NCBI GenBank assembly: GCA_963726375.1
Contig: CAVSCE010000008.1
Location: forward strand, 558,001-622,000
Direction: 5' to 3'
Length of the DNA: 64,000 nucleotides
From: UTCFX2 sp963726375
Lineage (GTDB): Bacteria; Chloroflexota; Anaerolineae; Anaerolineales; UBA4823
Shown here: in pieces, positions 36,454 through 47,614 of the stretch
Layout: the number at the start of each line of letters is the position of its first letter
Numbering within the stretch: position 1 is the stretch's first letter
Program-made: the position numbers and the translations under genes
Notes under the pieces: model-generated
Databases searched by the model: none
Seen by the model: the letters and a program-made list of their open reading frames with translations, nothing else
Told to the model about the DNA's origin: nothing

Positions 36454-36810
36454 ATGGCCCGCTGGATTCGTTTCTTCATTATGATTTCATTAGGCATTGG
36501 CCTGGGCCTGGCTTATGGTTGGCTGATCAGCCCAACACGCTTTGTCGATACGTCTCCCGACACTCTCAGAGTTGATTACATGACGGATTATGTGTTGATG
36601 GTTGCTGAAACCTATCAAAATGAACAGGATTTGGATCTGGCTGTGCACCGGCTCGCAGTATTAGGAGACCGCCCGCCCCAGGAGAATGTTAAACAAGCCG
36701 TTGTGTTTGCGCAGAAAGCGGGCTACAGCGAACCTGATATTGCCCGAATGCGGGCGCTCTCCAGCGCTTTTGAAAACCTGCCGGGTCCACAAGGGACTTC
36801 TATGCCATGA
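36454..36810 (+). CDS. Membrane-anchored small protein, unknown (twin A)
   Basis: 118 residues: short basic start, one N-terminal membrane helix (FFIMISLGIGLGLAYGWLI), then SPTRFVDTSPDTLRVDYMTDYVLMVAETY and a helical domain with tandem short helices. The helix plus P-x-x-(F/Y)VDT-x-P-x-TLR-x-DY block recurs in the next gene, so the two are paralogs over that part. They overlap by four bases (ATGA). No known family recalled. Confidence 0.7.
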   Translation: MARWIRFFIMISLGIGLGLAYGWLISPTRFVDTSPDTLRVDYMTDYVLMVAETYQNEQDLDLAVHRLAVLGDRPPQENVKQAVVFAQKAGYSEPDIARMRALSSAFENLPGPQGTSMP

Positions 36811-37661
36811 CGAAGTCAGACGAAAGGGGTTCCTGGTATCTGCTAACTGGTCTTATCATCGGGGTCATGTTGGGTGTGGCTTATTCAAGGTTTTTCCAAC
36901 CGCTGGAGTATGTTGATACGGACCCATCAACGCTACGCCAAGATTATAAGGACCGCTACCGGGCGCTGATTGCGGCTGCATACCTGTCGAATGGCGATCT
37001 TGTTCGGGCAAGCGCACGCCTTGAACTGCTGAAAGATCCTGATATCTTCCGAGCCCTCACAGAACAGGCTCAACGAACATTGGCTCAAGATGGTGCATCT
37101 GCGGAAGCGCAGGCTTTAGGGCTGCTGGCTATTGCCTTGGGTCAGTCGCCTCCGGGACCCGGTCAGGCAGTCACTCAGGCACAGCGATATTCGACCGGAA
37201 CTCCGGTGATCGCCACTCCAGCGGATTCGGTCGGACCCACTCAGGCATCGATGATCGAACCGACTGATAATGCTTCACTTGAAGCTTCGATTGGTGAAAT
37301 CGCTTCTGCTACTCTGTCGTTTCCAGTGGAATCGCTGGTTTTGCTGAGCAAAGAGGAGGACTGCGATCAGACACTGGCAACCCCAGTCATTCAGGTGGAG
37401 GTCGTGAATCAGGACGGCAATCCTGTACCTGGAGTGCTGATGGTCGTAACATGGGCTGGCGGCGAGGAGCGTTTTTATACCGGATTAAAATCCGAGATCA
37501 ATCCTGGATTCGCAGATTTCACACTGAACCCAGAATTTGTTTACAACCTGCGGCTGGGTGAGAATGGAGCATCATTAGGGAACCTTGAGGCTGTTCCTTG
37601 CAGAAGCGAGATCCATGGGACCTATTGGGGAGCTTTGAAAATGAAATTCGGTTTTCCTTAG
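36807..37661 (+). CDS. Membrane-anchored protein with C-terminal beta domain, unknown (twin B)
   Basis: 284 residues. Membrane helix (LLTGLIIGVMLGVAYSRFF), then PLEYVDTDPSTLRQDYKDRYRALIAAAYL, paralogous to the upstream gene, followed by a helical stretch, a Thr/Pro/Ala-rich linker (about 130–175) and a Cys-containing beta domain (VIQVEVVNQDGNPVPGVLMVVTWAGGEERFYTG) that looks like a carboxypeptidase-regulatory or Ig-like fold. Probably an envelope protein facing outward. Confidence 0.7.
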   Translation: MTKSDERGSWYLLTGLIIGVMLGVAYSRFFQPLEYVDTDPSTLRQDYKDRYRALIAAAYLSNGDLVRASARLELLKDPDIFRALTEQAQRTLAQDGASAEAQALGLLAIALGQSPPGPGQAVTQAQRYSTGTPVIATPADSVGPTQASMIEPTDNASLEASIGEIASATLSFPVESLVLLSKEEDCDQTLATPVIQVEVVNQDGNPVPGVLMVVTWAGGEERFYTGLKSEINPGFADFTLNPEFVYNLRLGENGASLGNLEAVPCRSEIHGTYWGALKMKFGFP

Positions 37662-37745
37662 TGGCAGAAGAATAACAAGGAAAAAGTTAGACTATTTGTC
37701 GCCTGAACGTTTTGTTCCGGTTTTTCTTCCAGCTTGGAGGTTGAA

Positions 37746-38546
37746 ATGGCATCACATCTCAGTAAATATCACAAATTTTCTGCTTTCTGGGCTGGGTTGG
37801 TCCTTATTCTGGCTGTGATTGCCTGTTCGTTTGATCCTGGCTCTAAAGGGAGTCCGCCGGATGAAACGGAGATCGCACGGAGTGTTGAGGAAACTATATT
37901 TGCAAAATCGTCAGTGACCGAACAGGCTCGACTGGCTGAGGAATCACCCATCCCTCCTGCTTCTGAAACACAGGAACTGAAAGTCAACGAAACCTTACAG
38001 GTTCAACAAGCTACGATAGATGCCCAGACAACGATCCTGGCCCAATCCAGCCCAACTGGTTTAACCTTGGATGCTCTCCCTTCTGCAACGATTGGGCCCC
38101 CGGTCAACGCTGCTGAACCGATCCAGCTGACTGACTGGCAAACTCAAAATATGCGCCAGGCGCCTGGATGTGGAGAAAATAAGAATGGTCCACCCTGCTG
38201 GTACGGACGCGGTGATACATTGGAGCTTATCCTGGAGCAGCCCATTTTGATTGATCCGGTCTGGGAAAGCCCCTACCTGGTCTTTTCTCATCGGTTTGTT
38301 TTTGTTCAGAATGCGACCATTTTCATAAAATCTGAAAACCAATGGAAAGTATTATGGTCATTTATCAGTGGTCGATCTGCAGTGTGGCAGCCTTTTCACG
38401 TTGATTTGAGCCCTTATAAGAATCAAGATATCTCACTGCAGTTCATTGTCAGCGGTACTACAGGCGGTCAATCGGGGGTTGTCAAGCAAAATGAGTGGTA
38501 TATTCTGGATCCGAAAATCGATCCGAGTTTCAACCCTTATCAATAG
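37746..38546 (+). CDS. Lipoprotein with C-terminal beta-sandwich, unknown
   Basis: From ATG 37746 (GGAGG at 37736) about 266 residues. Lipobox ILAVIAC near residue 27. A coiled, Ala/Glu/Gln-rich part (about 40–110) precedes a domain with NMRQAPGCGENKNGPPCWYGRGDTLELILEQP and WQPFHVDLSPYKNQDISLQFIVSGTTGGQSG, which resembles a carbohydrate-binding or galactose-binding-like sandwich with one likely disulfide. Third in line after the twin genes; possibly co-expressed. Confidence 0.7.
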   Translation: MASHLSKYHKFSAFWAGLVLILAVIACSFDPGSKGSPPDETEIARSVEETIFAKSSVTEQARLAEESPIPPASETQELKVNETLQVQQATIDAQTTILAQSSPTGLTLDALPSATIGPPVNAAEPIQLTDWQTQNMRQAPGCGENKNGPPCWYGRGDTLELILEQPILIDPVWESPYLVFSHRFVFVQNATIFIKSENQWKVLWSFISGRSAVWQPFHVDLSPYKNQDISLQFIVSGTTGGQSGVVKQNEWYILDPKIDPSFNPYQ

Positions 38547-38605
38547 TTGATTGTTGAACAGGTGCTTCGTCCCGAATTTTTTTGCTAGTTGTGCTGCAGA
38601 TTTGA

Positions 38606-40796
38606 TCAGATCGTGGAACCAAGCCGCCAACCCAACCCAGAATGCCGGTGGGATACTCGGTTGTTGTGCAGGGCAATCCCAAGCGCCTTCCGCTGACCGA
38701 CCAAAACGCAAAGCTTTCTTGCCCTCGTGACAGCAGTATAAATCAAATTCCTCTGAAGCATCATGTAATGCTGAGTTACCAGTGGAAGCACAACTGCCGG
38801 GTATTCTGATCCCTGAGCTTTGTGGACTGAAATCGCATAGGCAAGCGTGAGCTGATCAGCTTCGTTCCAATCATATGTCACAGTCCGACCGTCAAAATCT
38901 ACGACCAGAGTATGCTCGACAGGATCAATAGAAAATAGAAATCCAATATCTCCATTGTAAACATCCTTTTCGTATTGATTCGCGACCTGCATCACTTTAT
39001 CACCTGAACGGAAAAGCTTGTTGAAGAGCGTTTTCTCTGGTTTGTTTTTATCTTGTGGGTTCAGGCGGTCTTGCAGCCGCTCATTCAATGCATCCACGCC
39101 GGCTGGGCCGCGATACATTGGTGCCAGCACTTGAATCTCATCGCGAGGGTGAAATCCGAATTTCTCTGGAATCCGCCGGCAAACCACATCCTCAACCCAC
39201 TCGGCCGCACTTTCGGGAGTCTCGGCCGGAAAAAGAAAGAAATCATCTGAGTTTCCAGCAGTTGGAAAGATTGGCGCCTCTCCCCGATTGATCCTGTGGG
39301 CATTTGTAATAATATGGGATTCTGCGGCCTGCCGGAAAATGACGTTCAACCGGGTTACTGGACAGATTTTAGAAGCGATCATGTCCTTGAGCACATTGCC
39401 TGGTCCAACGGATGGAAGCTGATCTGCATCCCCAACAAACAGCAAGTGTGTTCCAGAGTGGATTAAATCGAGCAAATGGTGAGCCAGGACCAGGTCCAGC
39501 ATTGAAGTTTCATCGATGATTACGAGGTCTGCTGGGAGCGGGTTGTCGGAGTTAGAATCGAAAACCCTCACCCGGAGAATAGCCAAGCAGCCTGTGGATG
39601 GTGCTGGCGGATCGACCGGTAGCCTGTGATAAGCGTTTCGCCGCCCGGCCAGTTGGTGAAGCGAGCAGGCTCTTTTTCCTGCCAGCCTCCACTGCCTCGA
39701 TTAACACTTTCAATGTGGTGGTTTTTCCAGTCCCCGGACCTCCGGTGAGAACGCTTACTGGGCTGCTTAGAGTTGTCCGGACAGCCAGGCGCTGTTCTTC
39801 TAAGAGTTCTGAAGCCATTTGCATGAGCGCAGGCGGAATATCGCTCAAAGCAGTCGGAAAAGTTGCAGCCAATTGGATCAGCTTGTCTGCTGCTGCAATT
39901 TCGCATTGGTAGATTTGAGTTGGATAAACAGCAATCTCGGCATGGTGCAACTCGAAGAAATCATCTGGAAGCGTTTCGCGAATGATCGTCCGGCTCTCTG
40001 CCAATCGGTCGAGTGCTGGCGGGATTATCTCTGGCGCTGCACCGAGTAGCTCGGCAACCTGCTTTTCCAACTGGTTCTGAGGCATAAATACATGACCTTC
40101 ATTGCTGGCCTGATCCAGAGCATATACCACCCCGGCTTCTACCCTTGACGGGTGGTCAGCCGGCAGCCCAAGCGACCGGGCAATCCGATCGGCAGTTTTA
40201 AATCCAACCCCAGAAAGGTCTCGTGCAAGCCTGTAAGGATCGGCCCGAACGATTGAAATCGAAAGATCCCCGTATTTCTTATAAATTTTGATCGCAAGGT
40301 TCGTGCTGACACCGTAAGAATGAAGAAAGAGCATAACTTCTTTAATCTGCTTTTGTTCTTCCCAGGCGGCTGCAACCATCCCGGCCCGTTTTTTGCCGAT
40401 ATCCTGAACCTGCACCAGCTTCTCGGGTTGATGTTCGATGACCTCCAGGGTATGGATCCCAAAACAGGAGACGATGCGGTCTGCCAGGCGCGGGCCTATT
40501 CCCCGGACCAGGCCAGAACCGAGGTAGCGCTTTATACCCAAAACGGTCTCTGGCGGCGCGGACTTGCATGTCTGCACATGAAATTGAAGTCCGTGAGACG
40601 GGTGCCGCATCCATTCACCCTGCAAGATCAAGGTTTCGCCGGGGGTGAACTCTGGCAGATTACCGGTCACAGTCGCAAGCTCCTGCATGCCGGATTGAGC
40701 AGATCCGCCGGGATCTGGCTTTAAACGCAAAACTGTATAGCCATTTTCGGGGTTGTAAAAAGTGATCCTTTCAACGGATCCTGTGAGCGTATCCAT
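38606..40796 (-). CDS. recD2: RecD2-type DNA helicase (one frameshift)
   Basis: 5'-3' superfamily-1B helicase found in bacteria without RecBCD. First frame (from 40796): OB-like start SVERITFYNPENGYTVLRLK, helix-hairpin-helix region RYLGSGLVRGIGPRLADRIV, Walker A LTGGPGTGKTTTLKVL and SPTGRAAKRLSQATG. A slip near 39560 joins to DLVIIDETSMLDLVLAHHLL (Walker B), FVGDADQLPSVGPGNVL, and the C-terminal YAISVHKAQGSEYPAVVLPL with YTAVTRARKLCVLVG. Rejoined about 730 residues, the family's normal size. Confidence 0.92.
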
Positions 40797-40811
40797 TCGC
40801 TTGAAAGGACA

Positions 40812-40840
40812 GATGCAGCAAACCGAAAATCGGCTGCATC
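40812..40840 (-). terminator. Hairpin between the LCP and recD2 genes
   Basis: 9-bp stem AGATGCAGC/GCTGCATCT with an inner CGATTTTCG loop, between the LCP stop and the recD2 start on the minus strand. T-run is short, so termination is probably partial. Confidence 0.45.
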
Positions 40841-40847
40841 TGGTTTG

Positions 40848-42279
40848 TTAGGGAAGTTTGCCTGACTGAGCCCAGTCGTCCCCTGCGATGATCTCGATGT
40901 CGGCTGATTTTGAAGGATCGTAAAGATGGCGGAATTCGGTAAGGACTGATTCCCATCATATCCACCAGATACTTAAGCGTATAGGGTTTACCGGTGAAGA
41001 AGGTAATTTCTGTGGCTGGTGTCAGCTGCCCAGCGTTCCCGGTTTCCACAACGTTGATCCCTTGCGATTTCAGGTAATCCGTTGTGCTGGCAGCCAATCC
41101 GCTGACCGAACTGCCGTTCAGGACCGAGATCCTGGCGTTTTCCTGTTTGACCAGCTCGGCGAGATCGGTGGAATTTGCCAACGGGCTTGCAGGGCCGCTC
41201 TCAGTAAATATCTCATCTCGTAAGGCGCGCACTTTCTCGGTAAGCGGTTTCAGCACCTGCTGGGTTCCATCTGGGGATTGGGCAAAGGCGACCTGGTCGG
41301 CGCCGATAGCGCCTTGTTTGATGTTCTCTTTTGGAATCTGGATCGCAAGCCAGGCCAGGCGGATAGCGTCCTCCAGGTTGAGGTTTGTATTCACGCCAGA
41401 AGAGAGTTCGCCATACAGCGTGGAGGCTTTTGAGATCAGATTTGGAAGCATTTCGTATTCCAGGATCCGGTCGCGGATACTCATGATCACCTGCTGCTGG
41501 CGCTGCGCCCGATCAAAATCACCGCCTTCGGATTTTCGAAATCGGACATATGCCAGGGCGAGGTCGCCCGGCAACGTATAATGTCCAGGTTTCATCCGTT
41601 TTACTTTACCTTCCCCCAGGATATCCAACTTGATTTCTTCCGTGATGTCAACTTCAACTCCGCCAATCTCATCGATGAAACGGGCAAATGCGCCGAAATC
41701 GACCTGGGCGAAATAGTCGATATTTACACCGAGCAGCTCCTCGACTGTATCCGCTGCCAGCTGCGGGCCTCCTCCTGGAAGTTTATTTCCTTCTCCCAGC
41801 ATGTAGGCCGTGTTGATCCGGCCGTATTCAAATCCTGGGATGTTCACCCAGAGATCTCTAGGGATGGATAGAATCCCAGCCGTTCGGTTTATCGGATCCA
41901 CAGTGAAAAGGATCATCGTATCTGTTCGAGGCGGGCCGACGCCTGCTTCCCAATCGCGATAATCTAGCCCCATGACAAGCATCGTAACTCGATCCGCACC
42001 GTCCCAGGTTGGCGGACCAGATCCGATTTCCGGCGCAAGTGCTGGAATGACTGCTTCAGGTGCGGCACCTTCTTGTCCGGGTAGAGGTGTTGCATCTTGA
42101 ACGGTGATCCCCGGAAGGTTTGTAATCTTCCAAGACGCGACAAAGTCGCGAATGGTCACAAATGTCAAATAAGCAGTCAGGATTGTTATACAAAATCCAA
42201 TCAGCAGAGCCGTTCGCAAACCCTTAACAGCACCAGTCGAGTTGTGTTTCTTTTCCGTTTTTTTGTCCATTTCTTTCAT
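40848..42279 (-). CDS. LytR-CpsA-Psr (LCP) family transferase (frameshift near C-terminus)
   Basis: Membrane enzyme that transfers polyprenyl-linked glycopolymers to the cell wall. N-terminal membrane helix TALLIGFCITILTAYLTFV, Pro/Ala linker, then the LCP core RVTMLVMGLDYRDW, PPRTDTMILFTVDPINRTAGILSIPRDLWVNIPG and YGRINTAYMLG with the Arg/Asp set that holds pyrophosphate. A C-terminal LytR_C domain (ISVLNGSSVSGLAASTTDYLKSQGINVVETGNA) slips near 40951; the other frame adds VLTEFRHLYDPSKSADIEIIAGDDW and stops at 40848. About 477 residues. Confidence 0.92.
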
Positions 42280-42417
42280 TGATCCATCTTGTGATCCGGC
42301 TAATTCAAGCTGGGCCAGAAGCAGAGCGATTATATCACGGTATAATCAGGCGAGATTCGCCTGAAAGACCGTTTGATCAGGCGGTAACCATAAGGAATTT
42401 TTGGAAATCAAAAGTAC

Positions 42418-44450
42418 ATGTCATTGCTGACAGCATCTGAACTGGCAAAATCCTACGGACCCAACGATATTTTTCACAGCGTGTCTTTGAGCATCCCTCA
42501 ACGGGGCGCGAATCGCCATAGTTGGTCCCAATGGCATTGGGAAAACCACGCTGCTTCGGATCCTGCTGGGCATCGAAGAACCATCGTCTGGAACGATCCA
42601 GCAGGCGCGCGGTCTGAGCACGGGTTATCTGCCTCAGGAAGCGGTACTGACCGGCAGCCAGACGCTGCGAGATGAATGTCTGAAGGCACTCGAAGCTCTA
42701 GTGGTAATGGAAAAAGAGCTTTCAGAGCTCGAACGCGCGATGGGCGAACCTGCGCAGGCTGACGCTGCCATGGACCGTTACGCGAAGCTCCAGCGCGAGT
42801 TTGAGAGCCGTGGGGGTTATACCTATGAGACCCGAATTCGCCAGACTTTGAGCGGATTGGGTTTTGATGCTGGTGATTACAGCCGTCCGCTCTCGCAGCT
42901 ATCCGGAGGCCAACGAACGCGGGCAGCCCTGGCGCGCCTTCTGCTCTCAACGCCAGACTTGCTGATCCTGGATGAGCCGACCAACCACCTTGACATCCAT
43001 GCTGTCGAGTGGCTAGAAAGCTACCTGAGCCAGTGGCCTGGTGCGACCCTCATCGTCTCGCACGACCGCTATTTTCTGGATCGGGTAGTGGATCATGTCT
43101 GGGAAATGAGCGTGAACGGCCTGGAGATCTATCGAGGGAATTACAGCGCTTATGTTCAACAGCGGCAGAATCGCTGGGATTTGCGCCAGGAACGCTTTGA
43201 AACAGAAAAAGTGCGGCTGGGAAAAGAGCTAGACTATATCAAGCGCAATATCTCCGGACAAAACATCCAGCAGGCAAAAGGTAAGCTCCGCCGGTTAAGC
43301 AGAGAAATCCAGGCGATTGAACGACTGGGAATAGAAGTCCTGCAGGATCAGAGCTGGATGCAGATCAGCAGCCAGATCGAGATTTCGGGTCATCCGATGG
43401 GCGTTGATGAGCTGGAGCGGCGGATACGAGCGTTCCGCGGGCCTTCAAACCGGCCGCCGCACCTCCACCTGCACTTGAAAACGAGCCAGCGTTCGGGTGA
43501 CCTGGTATTAAGGACGAGGGGTCTGGCGATTGGCTATTATGATGAGGGGCACCCGCTGTTTCACGCGCCAGACCTGCTGCTCAAGCGAGGGGAATGTGCT
43601 GCAGTGATTGGACCTAATGGGGCCGGCAAGACGACGTTCCTCAAGACCATCCTGCAGCTGATGCCCCCGCTGGAAGGCGAGGTCACATTGGGCGCCAGCT
43701 TACAGGTTGGCTACTTCGCCCAGGCGCATGAAGATTTGCATCCTGAGCGCACCCTGGTCCAGGAGATTGAAGCAGTCGCCCCAACTTTGCTGCTTGGAGA
43801 AGTCCGCGAATACCTGGCAAAATTTTTATTTTCGGGTGATGATGTATTCAAGCAAGTATCGACTCTCTCTGGAGGCGAGCGAGGGCGTCTAGCCCTTGCA
43901 AAGCTTTCGCTTGCTCAAGCTAATCTGCTCTTGCTGGATGAGCCGACCAACCATCTGGATATCCCTTCTCAGGAGATTTTCCAGGAAGTACTGGACCGAA
44001 TATCAAGGGACAATCCTGCTGGTCTCGCATGACCGTTATCTGATTGACGCCCTGGGGACGCAGATTTGGGAGATCTTGCCGGGTGAAGCAATGCTGCAGG
44101 TATTTCAGGGGACTTACACCCAATATAAAGAGGACCAGCTGCACGCTGCAGAAAAGGTTAATAAAGTGAGCCTTGCCCAGGAGCTTGTGCAGCGTAAACA
44201 GCGTCCGGTAGCGCCATCGGCTGAGGAGAAGAGACGCCGAATTCGGCTCCGGGCTGTGGAAGAAGAAATCGCATTCCTGGAATCCGAGCTGTCTGTGCTG
44301 GCACGCCAGTTGGAGAATCCGCCCTCCGAAGTCGGCAAGGTGCATCGATTGGGGACGGAATACGCCCGCCGCCAGAGTGAATTGGACGAGTTGATGGCGG
44401 AGTGGGAGAAACTGCACGAGCAGGCGGAACCAGTCGGATCTGAAATCTGA
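42418..44450 (+). CDS. ABC-F family ATPase (two frameshifts)
   Basis: Soluble twin-ATPase protein acting on the ribosome (translation rescue or antibiotic protection). First cassette: SLLTASELAKSYGPNDIF, then (slip near 42505) GPNGIGKTTLLRILLG, LSGGQRTRAALARLLL, LLILDEPTNHLD. Linker with charged helices (about 43190–43400). Second cassette: AAVIGPNGAGKTTFLKTIL, LSTLSGGERGRLALAKLSL, LLLLDEPTNHLD; slip near 44003, then TILLVSHDRYLIDAL. The C-terminal part is a coiled coil as in Uup/YfmR. About 677 residues; subfamily not settled. Confidence 0.92.
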
Positions 44451-44524
44451 CCAAACTGTGTGATGAATTCCGGTTAGATTTGGGCTAACTGGTGGATAGA
44501 CCTGCAACTACAGGTTCATCTCCA

Positions 44525-45760
44525 TTAAACTGAGAGCAACTGCGGCCAGCGCCGTCTGACCCAGAAAACAGCCAGGATGCAGCCGATCCCGCCGGTTACT
44601 ACTGCAAATTGAGCACCAAATAGCTGCGCCACAAGACCCGCTTCGACCTCCCCAAGCTGCGGTCCCCCCATGAAGAAAATCTGGTTGATGCTGGTCATCC
44701 GGCCGCGAATGTAATCGGGCGTTTGAAGTTGGCGGATTGTGTTGCGGATAATCGTACTGACCGAATCGGACGCGCCGACCAGGACAAGAGCCAGAAAGGC
44801 TGCCCAAAGCATTGTTGAGATGCCAAATCCGATAGTAGCCAGTCCGAAGACCACCACAGCGGACAGGAATACCTTGCCCTGATGGCGAATCACATCCATT
44901 TGTGACAATATTAAAGCAGCCCCAACCGCCCCAACAGACTGGGCTGCAGAAAGCCAGCCGTATTCGACCGCTCCAACTTTCAAAATATCGCGGGCGAAGA
45001 TCGGCATCAGCGTGTTCGCCGAAGAAAAGAATGTCGCGAAGAAGTCCAGTATCATGGTGGCAAGAATGATCTGGGACTGCCCAATATGAACTGGATCCCC
45101 TCCTGGAATCGCGGTCAGGTTCACAACCGGCCGCCCGGATCGCTGGACTTGCTGCTCAACTCTTCCCATCAAAATCAGGGCAGCAATCACAGCCAGGTAG
45201 GAGACCGCATTGAACAGATAGGTATATGATTGACCCAGGTAAGCAATCACCAGCCCGCTCAGCGCCGGGCCAACGATGGAGCCGATCTGGAAGGCAAGCG
45301 AGCTCATACTGAACGCATTGGGAAGATCTCTGGCAGGCACAAGGTTAGGAACTAGAGACTGGCGAGAGGGCGTATCGAATGCAACGGCGACGGCCTGCGA
45401 AGCCATCAGCGCATAGATTTGCCAGAGGGCGATCTTTCCGCTGAGACAGTCAGAAAAGCCAATGCCAAGGGCGATCAAAGCCATGGCGGATTGAGTGATG
45501 AACAAGATATTGCGCCGGTTGGCGACATCTGCAACTGCGCCGCCGATCAGAGAAAAGACGATCACCGGAATGATCCGAGCCAGCCCTAAACCACCAAGCG
45601 CAATCGGCTGATCGGTCAATGTGCGGATGTGCCAGAAGACCGACCAGATCTGCATCTGGGTGCCGGCGATAGAGATCATTAACCCGAACCACAACAGCCG
45701 AAATCGGCGGTGGCGCAAAGAATGCAGGTGATATGCAAATGTCGTTAATACGTGGAGATT
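44525..45760 (-). CDS. Major facilitator superfamily transporter (continuous with nadE frame)
   Basis: Twelve-span secondary transporter related to the enterobactin-exporter/MFS_3 type; substrate unknown. Typical start region HSLRHRRFRLLWFGLMISIAGTQMQIWSVFWHIRTLT, the DVANRRNILFITQ loop between helices 2 and 3, and the mid-protein SPSR-like DTPSRQSLVPNLVP. The reading frame continues without a stop from NadE (…YLRDWGT|WNLHVL…), and there is no ATG near the junction; a TTG at LRHRRF is the best separate start. Either a stop was lost by an indel or the two really are fused. Confidence 0.85.
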   Translation of the reverse strand, partial: NLHVLTTFAYHLHSLRHRRFRLLWFGLMISIAGTQMQIWSVFWHIRTLTDQPIALGGLGLARIIPVIVFSLIGGAVADVANRRNILFITQSAMALIALGIGFSDCLSGKIALWQIYALMASQAVAVAFDTPSRQSLVPNLVPARDLPNAFSMSSLAFQIGSIVGPALSGLVIAYLGQSYTYLFNAVSYLAVIAALILMGRVEQQVQRSGRPVVNLTAIPGGDPVHIGQSQIILATMILDFFATFFSSANTLMPIFARDILKVGAVEYGWLSAAQSVGAVGAALILSQMDVIRHQGKVFLSAVVVFGLATIGFGISTMLWAAFLALVLVGASDSVSTIIRNTIRQLQTPDYIRGRMTSINQIFFMGGPQLGEVEAGLVAQLFGAQFAVVTGGIGCILAVFWVRRRWPQLLSV

Positions 45761-45763
45761 CCA

Positions 45764-47482
45764 GGTCCCCCAATCTCGAAGATAAAGGAAATCGTAGCCG
45801 ATTGTGCGATTGGTCAGCTTGGCAATCGGGGGCATGACCCGCTTGAAATGAGTACCGGCGGACTCGATCCATGACTTTTCTGACAAAGCCTCGTCAAACC
45901 CGGCCGCCGCACACTCTTCCGGGCTGTAGCGCTGATCCACCAGCAGGTAGAGCAGCCTATCGACATCAGCGTAGGTGAAGCCCAGCTCACCTTCATCCGT
46001 CTGCCCAAGCCACAAATCGGCAGATGGCGGTTTTGCAAGGATAGCTCTGGGGACTCCCATCTCCCTGGCCAGCTGGCGGATCTGGGTTTTATATAAATCC
46101 CCAAGCGGATTCAACGCACAAGCTGAATCGCCAAACAGTGTGGTATATCCGAGAAGAATTTCGGTTTTATTCCCGGTTCCGACGACGAGTCCGTGAAATT
46201 CTTCGGACTGGTCATACAAGATGATCATCCTGGCGCGCGCCATCACATTGCCGCGCCGGACCTGGCTCATATCTGGAAAGTGGTTGAAAAGTGGATCCAC
46301 CATCTCGGTGATGGGTAGGATGAAGGATTGAACGCCGAGAGCATCGATGACCAGCGGGCGTGTTCAAGAGACTCGGGGGCGGACGATTTGTAAGGCATAC
46401 AAACAGCGAGCACATTTTGTGGACCTAAAGCTTCTGCTGCAAATAGCAGGAAAGCGCCGAATCAAGCCCGCCAGACAGACCAATCAATGCACGTTGAAAG
46501 CCAGTGCGGGTGATCTCCGAGCGGATAAATCCAGAAAGGATTGTGCGGGTCAGTTCAGTGTTTATCTCCAGCTCGTTCATCGTGCCATTCCTGTTCTGCA
46601 ATCCATTCTGCCGGGTTAACGCCCAGCAGAGCTCCCTTCTCCCAAAATGCGGTTTAACTCGCGCTGGACCAGTGCCGGTGCGCTCATCTCGCAGCAGCGG
46701 GAGGCGGGCACGAGTCCGGTGGAGCTGGTTGAGGTCAATTTCACAGAATGTCAGAGCTTCTTGCTGATATGGACCTTTTGCCAGCAGCTCGCCATTTGGG
46801 TCGAAAACCGTCGATCCACCCCAGAAATTCAATCCATCTTCATATCCCACCCGGTTGGCGTGGACGACGAATGTAGTGAAAAGGCTGGCGTAAGCCTGAT
46901 TGATATGTTCAACCCAGCGGGCGGATTCGAGCTGCGGCTGGTCATTCAAGCCTCGACCTGGCGAGGCAGATGTGAACAGCAGCAGCTCAGCCCCATCCAG
47001 CCACAGCAAGTAAGGCGGTGAAGCATGCCAGAAATCTTCACAGATCAACATCCCCATGCGGCCGAAGCGGGTGTCAAAAGCGCGGATCAAATCACCCCAG
47101 GCAAAAAATCGTCCTTCATCAAACAGCCCATAAGTTGGCAGATAAACTTTGTGGTGGACATGAAGCACGGCACTTTTAGAGAGATAGGCCGAGGCGATAT
47201 AAAATCGATGACGGCGGTCTTCCTCCACAAAACCTACTACAAGGTCGAGATTTTCGCTGGCTTTTAATAATTCCTTAAAGATCGGGTCTTCTGCCTCAGG
47301 ACGGCGAGCGACTTCATTGGCCAGATCCTGCAGGACATAGCCGGTTAAAGAGAGCTCTGGGAACACGATCAGGTCAGCTTTCTGAAGGAGCGCTTTTTCG
47401 ACCCATTCCAGGTGTTTTTCCAGGTTGGCGTTCATGTCTCCAAGGCGGGTATTGATTTGTGCTAAAGCTATGTTAAGCTCAT
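45764..47482 (-). CDS. nadE: Glutamine-dependent NAD+ synthetase (several frameshifts)
   Basis: Makes NAD+ from deamido-NAD using glutamine-derived ammonia. From ATG 47482 (slip near 47473) the CN-hydrolase domain shows catalytic Glu (VFPELSLTGY), Lys (HHKVYLPTYGLFDE) and Cys (LICEDFWHASP). The synthetase domain has the P-loop GLSGGLDSAL; slips near 46437 and 46362 frame the piece LGPQNVLAVCMPYKSSAPESLEHAR. Then VVGTGNKTEILLGYTTLFGDSAC, and a short out-of-frame patch near 45850–45885 before FKRVMPPIAKLTNRTIGYDFLYLRDWGT, the usual C-terminus. About 570 residues, normal size. Confidence 0.9.
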
Positions 47483-47614
47483 CGCGGCACCTTCAAATAT
47501 GTCAGCAATATGATACCACGCACTATTAAATGGTGAAGTGAATTTGACCATACAAAAGAGGATGGAAGTATAATGAAAATGCTCAAAGTGATTCGTGAGA
47601 AGAAAGGATGTGAT

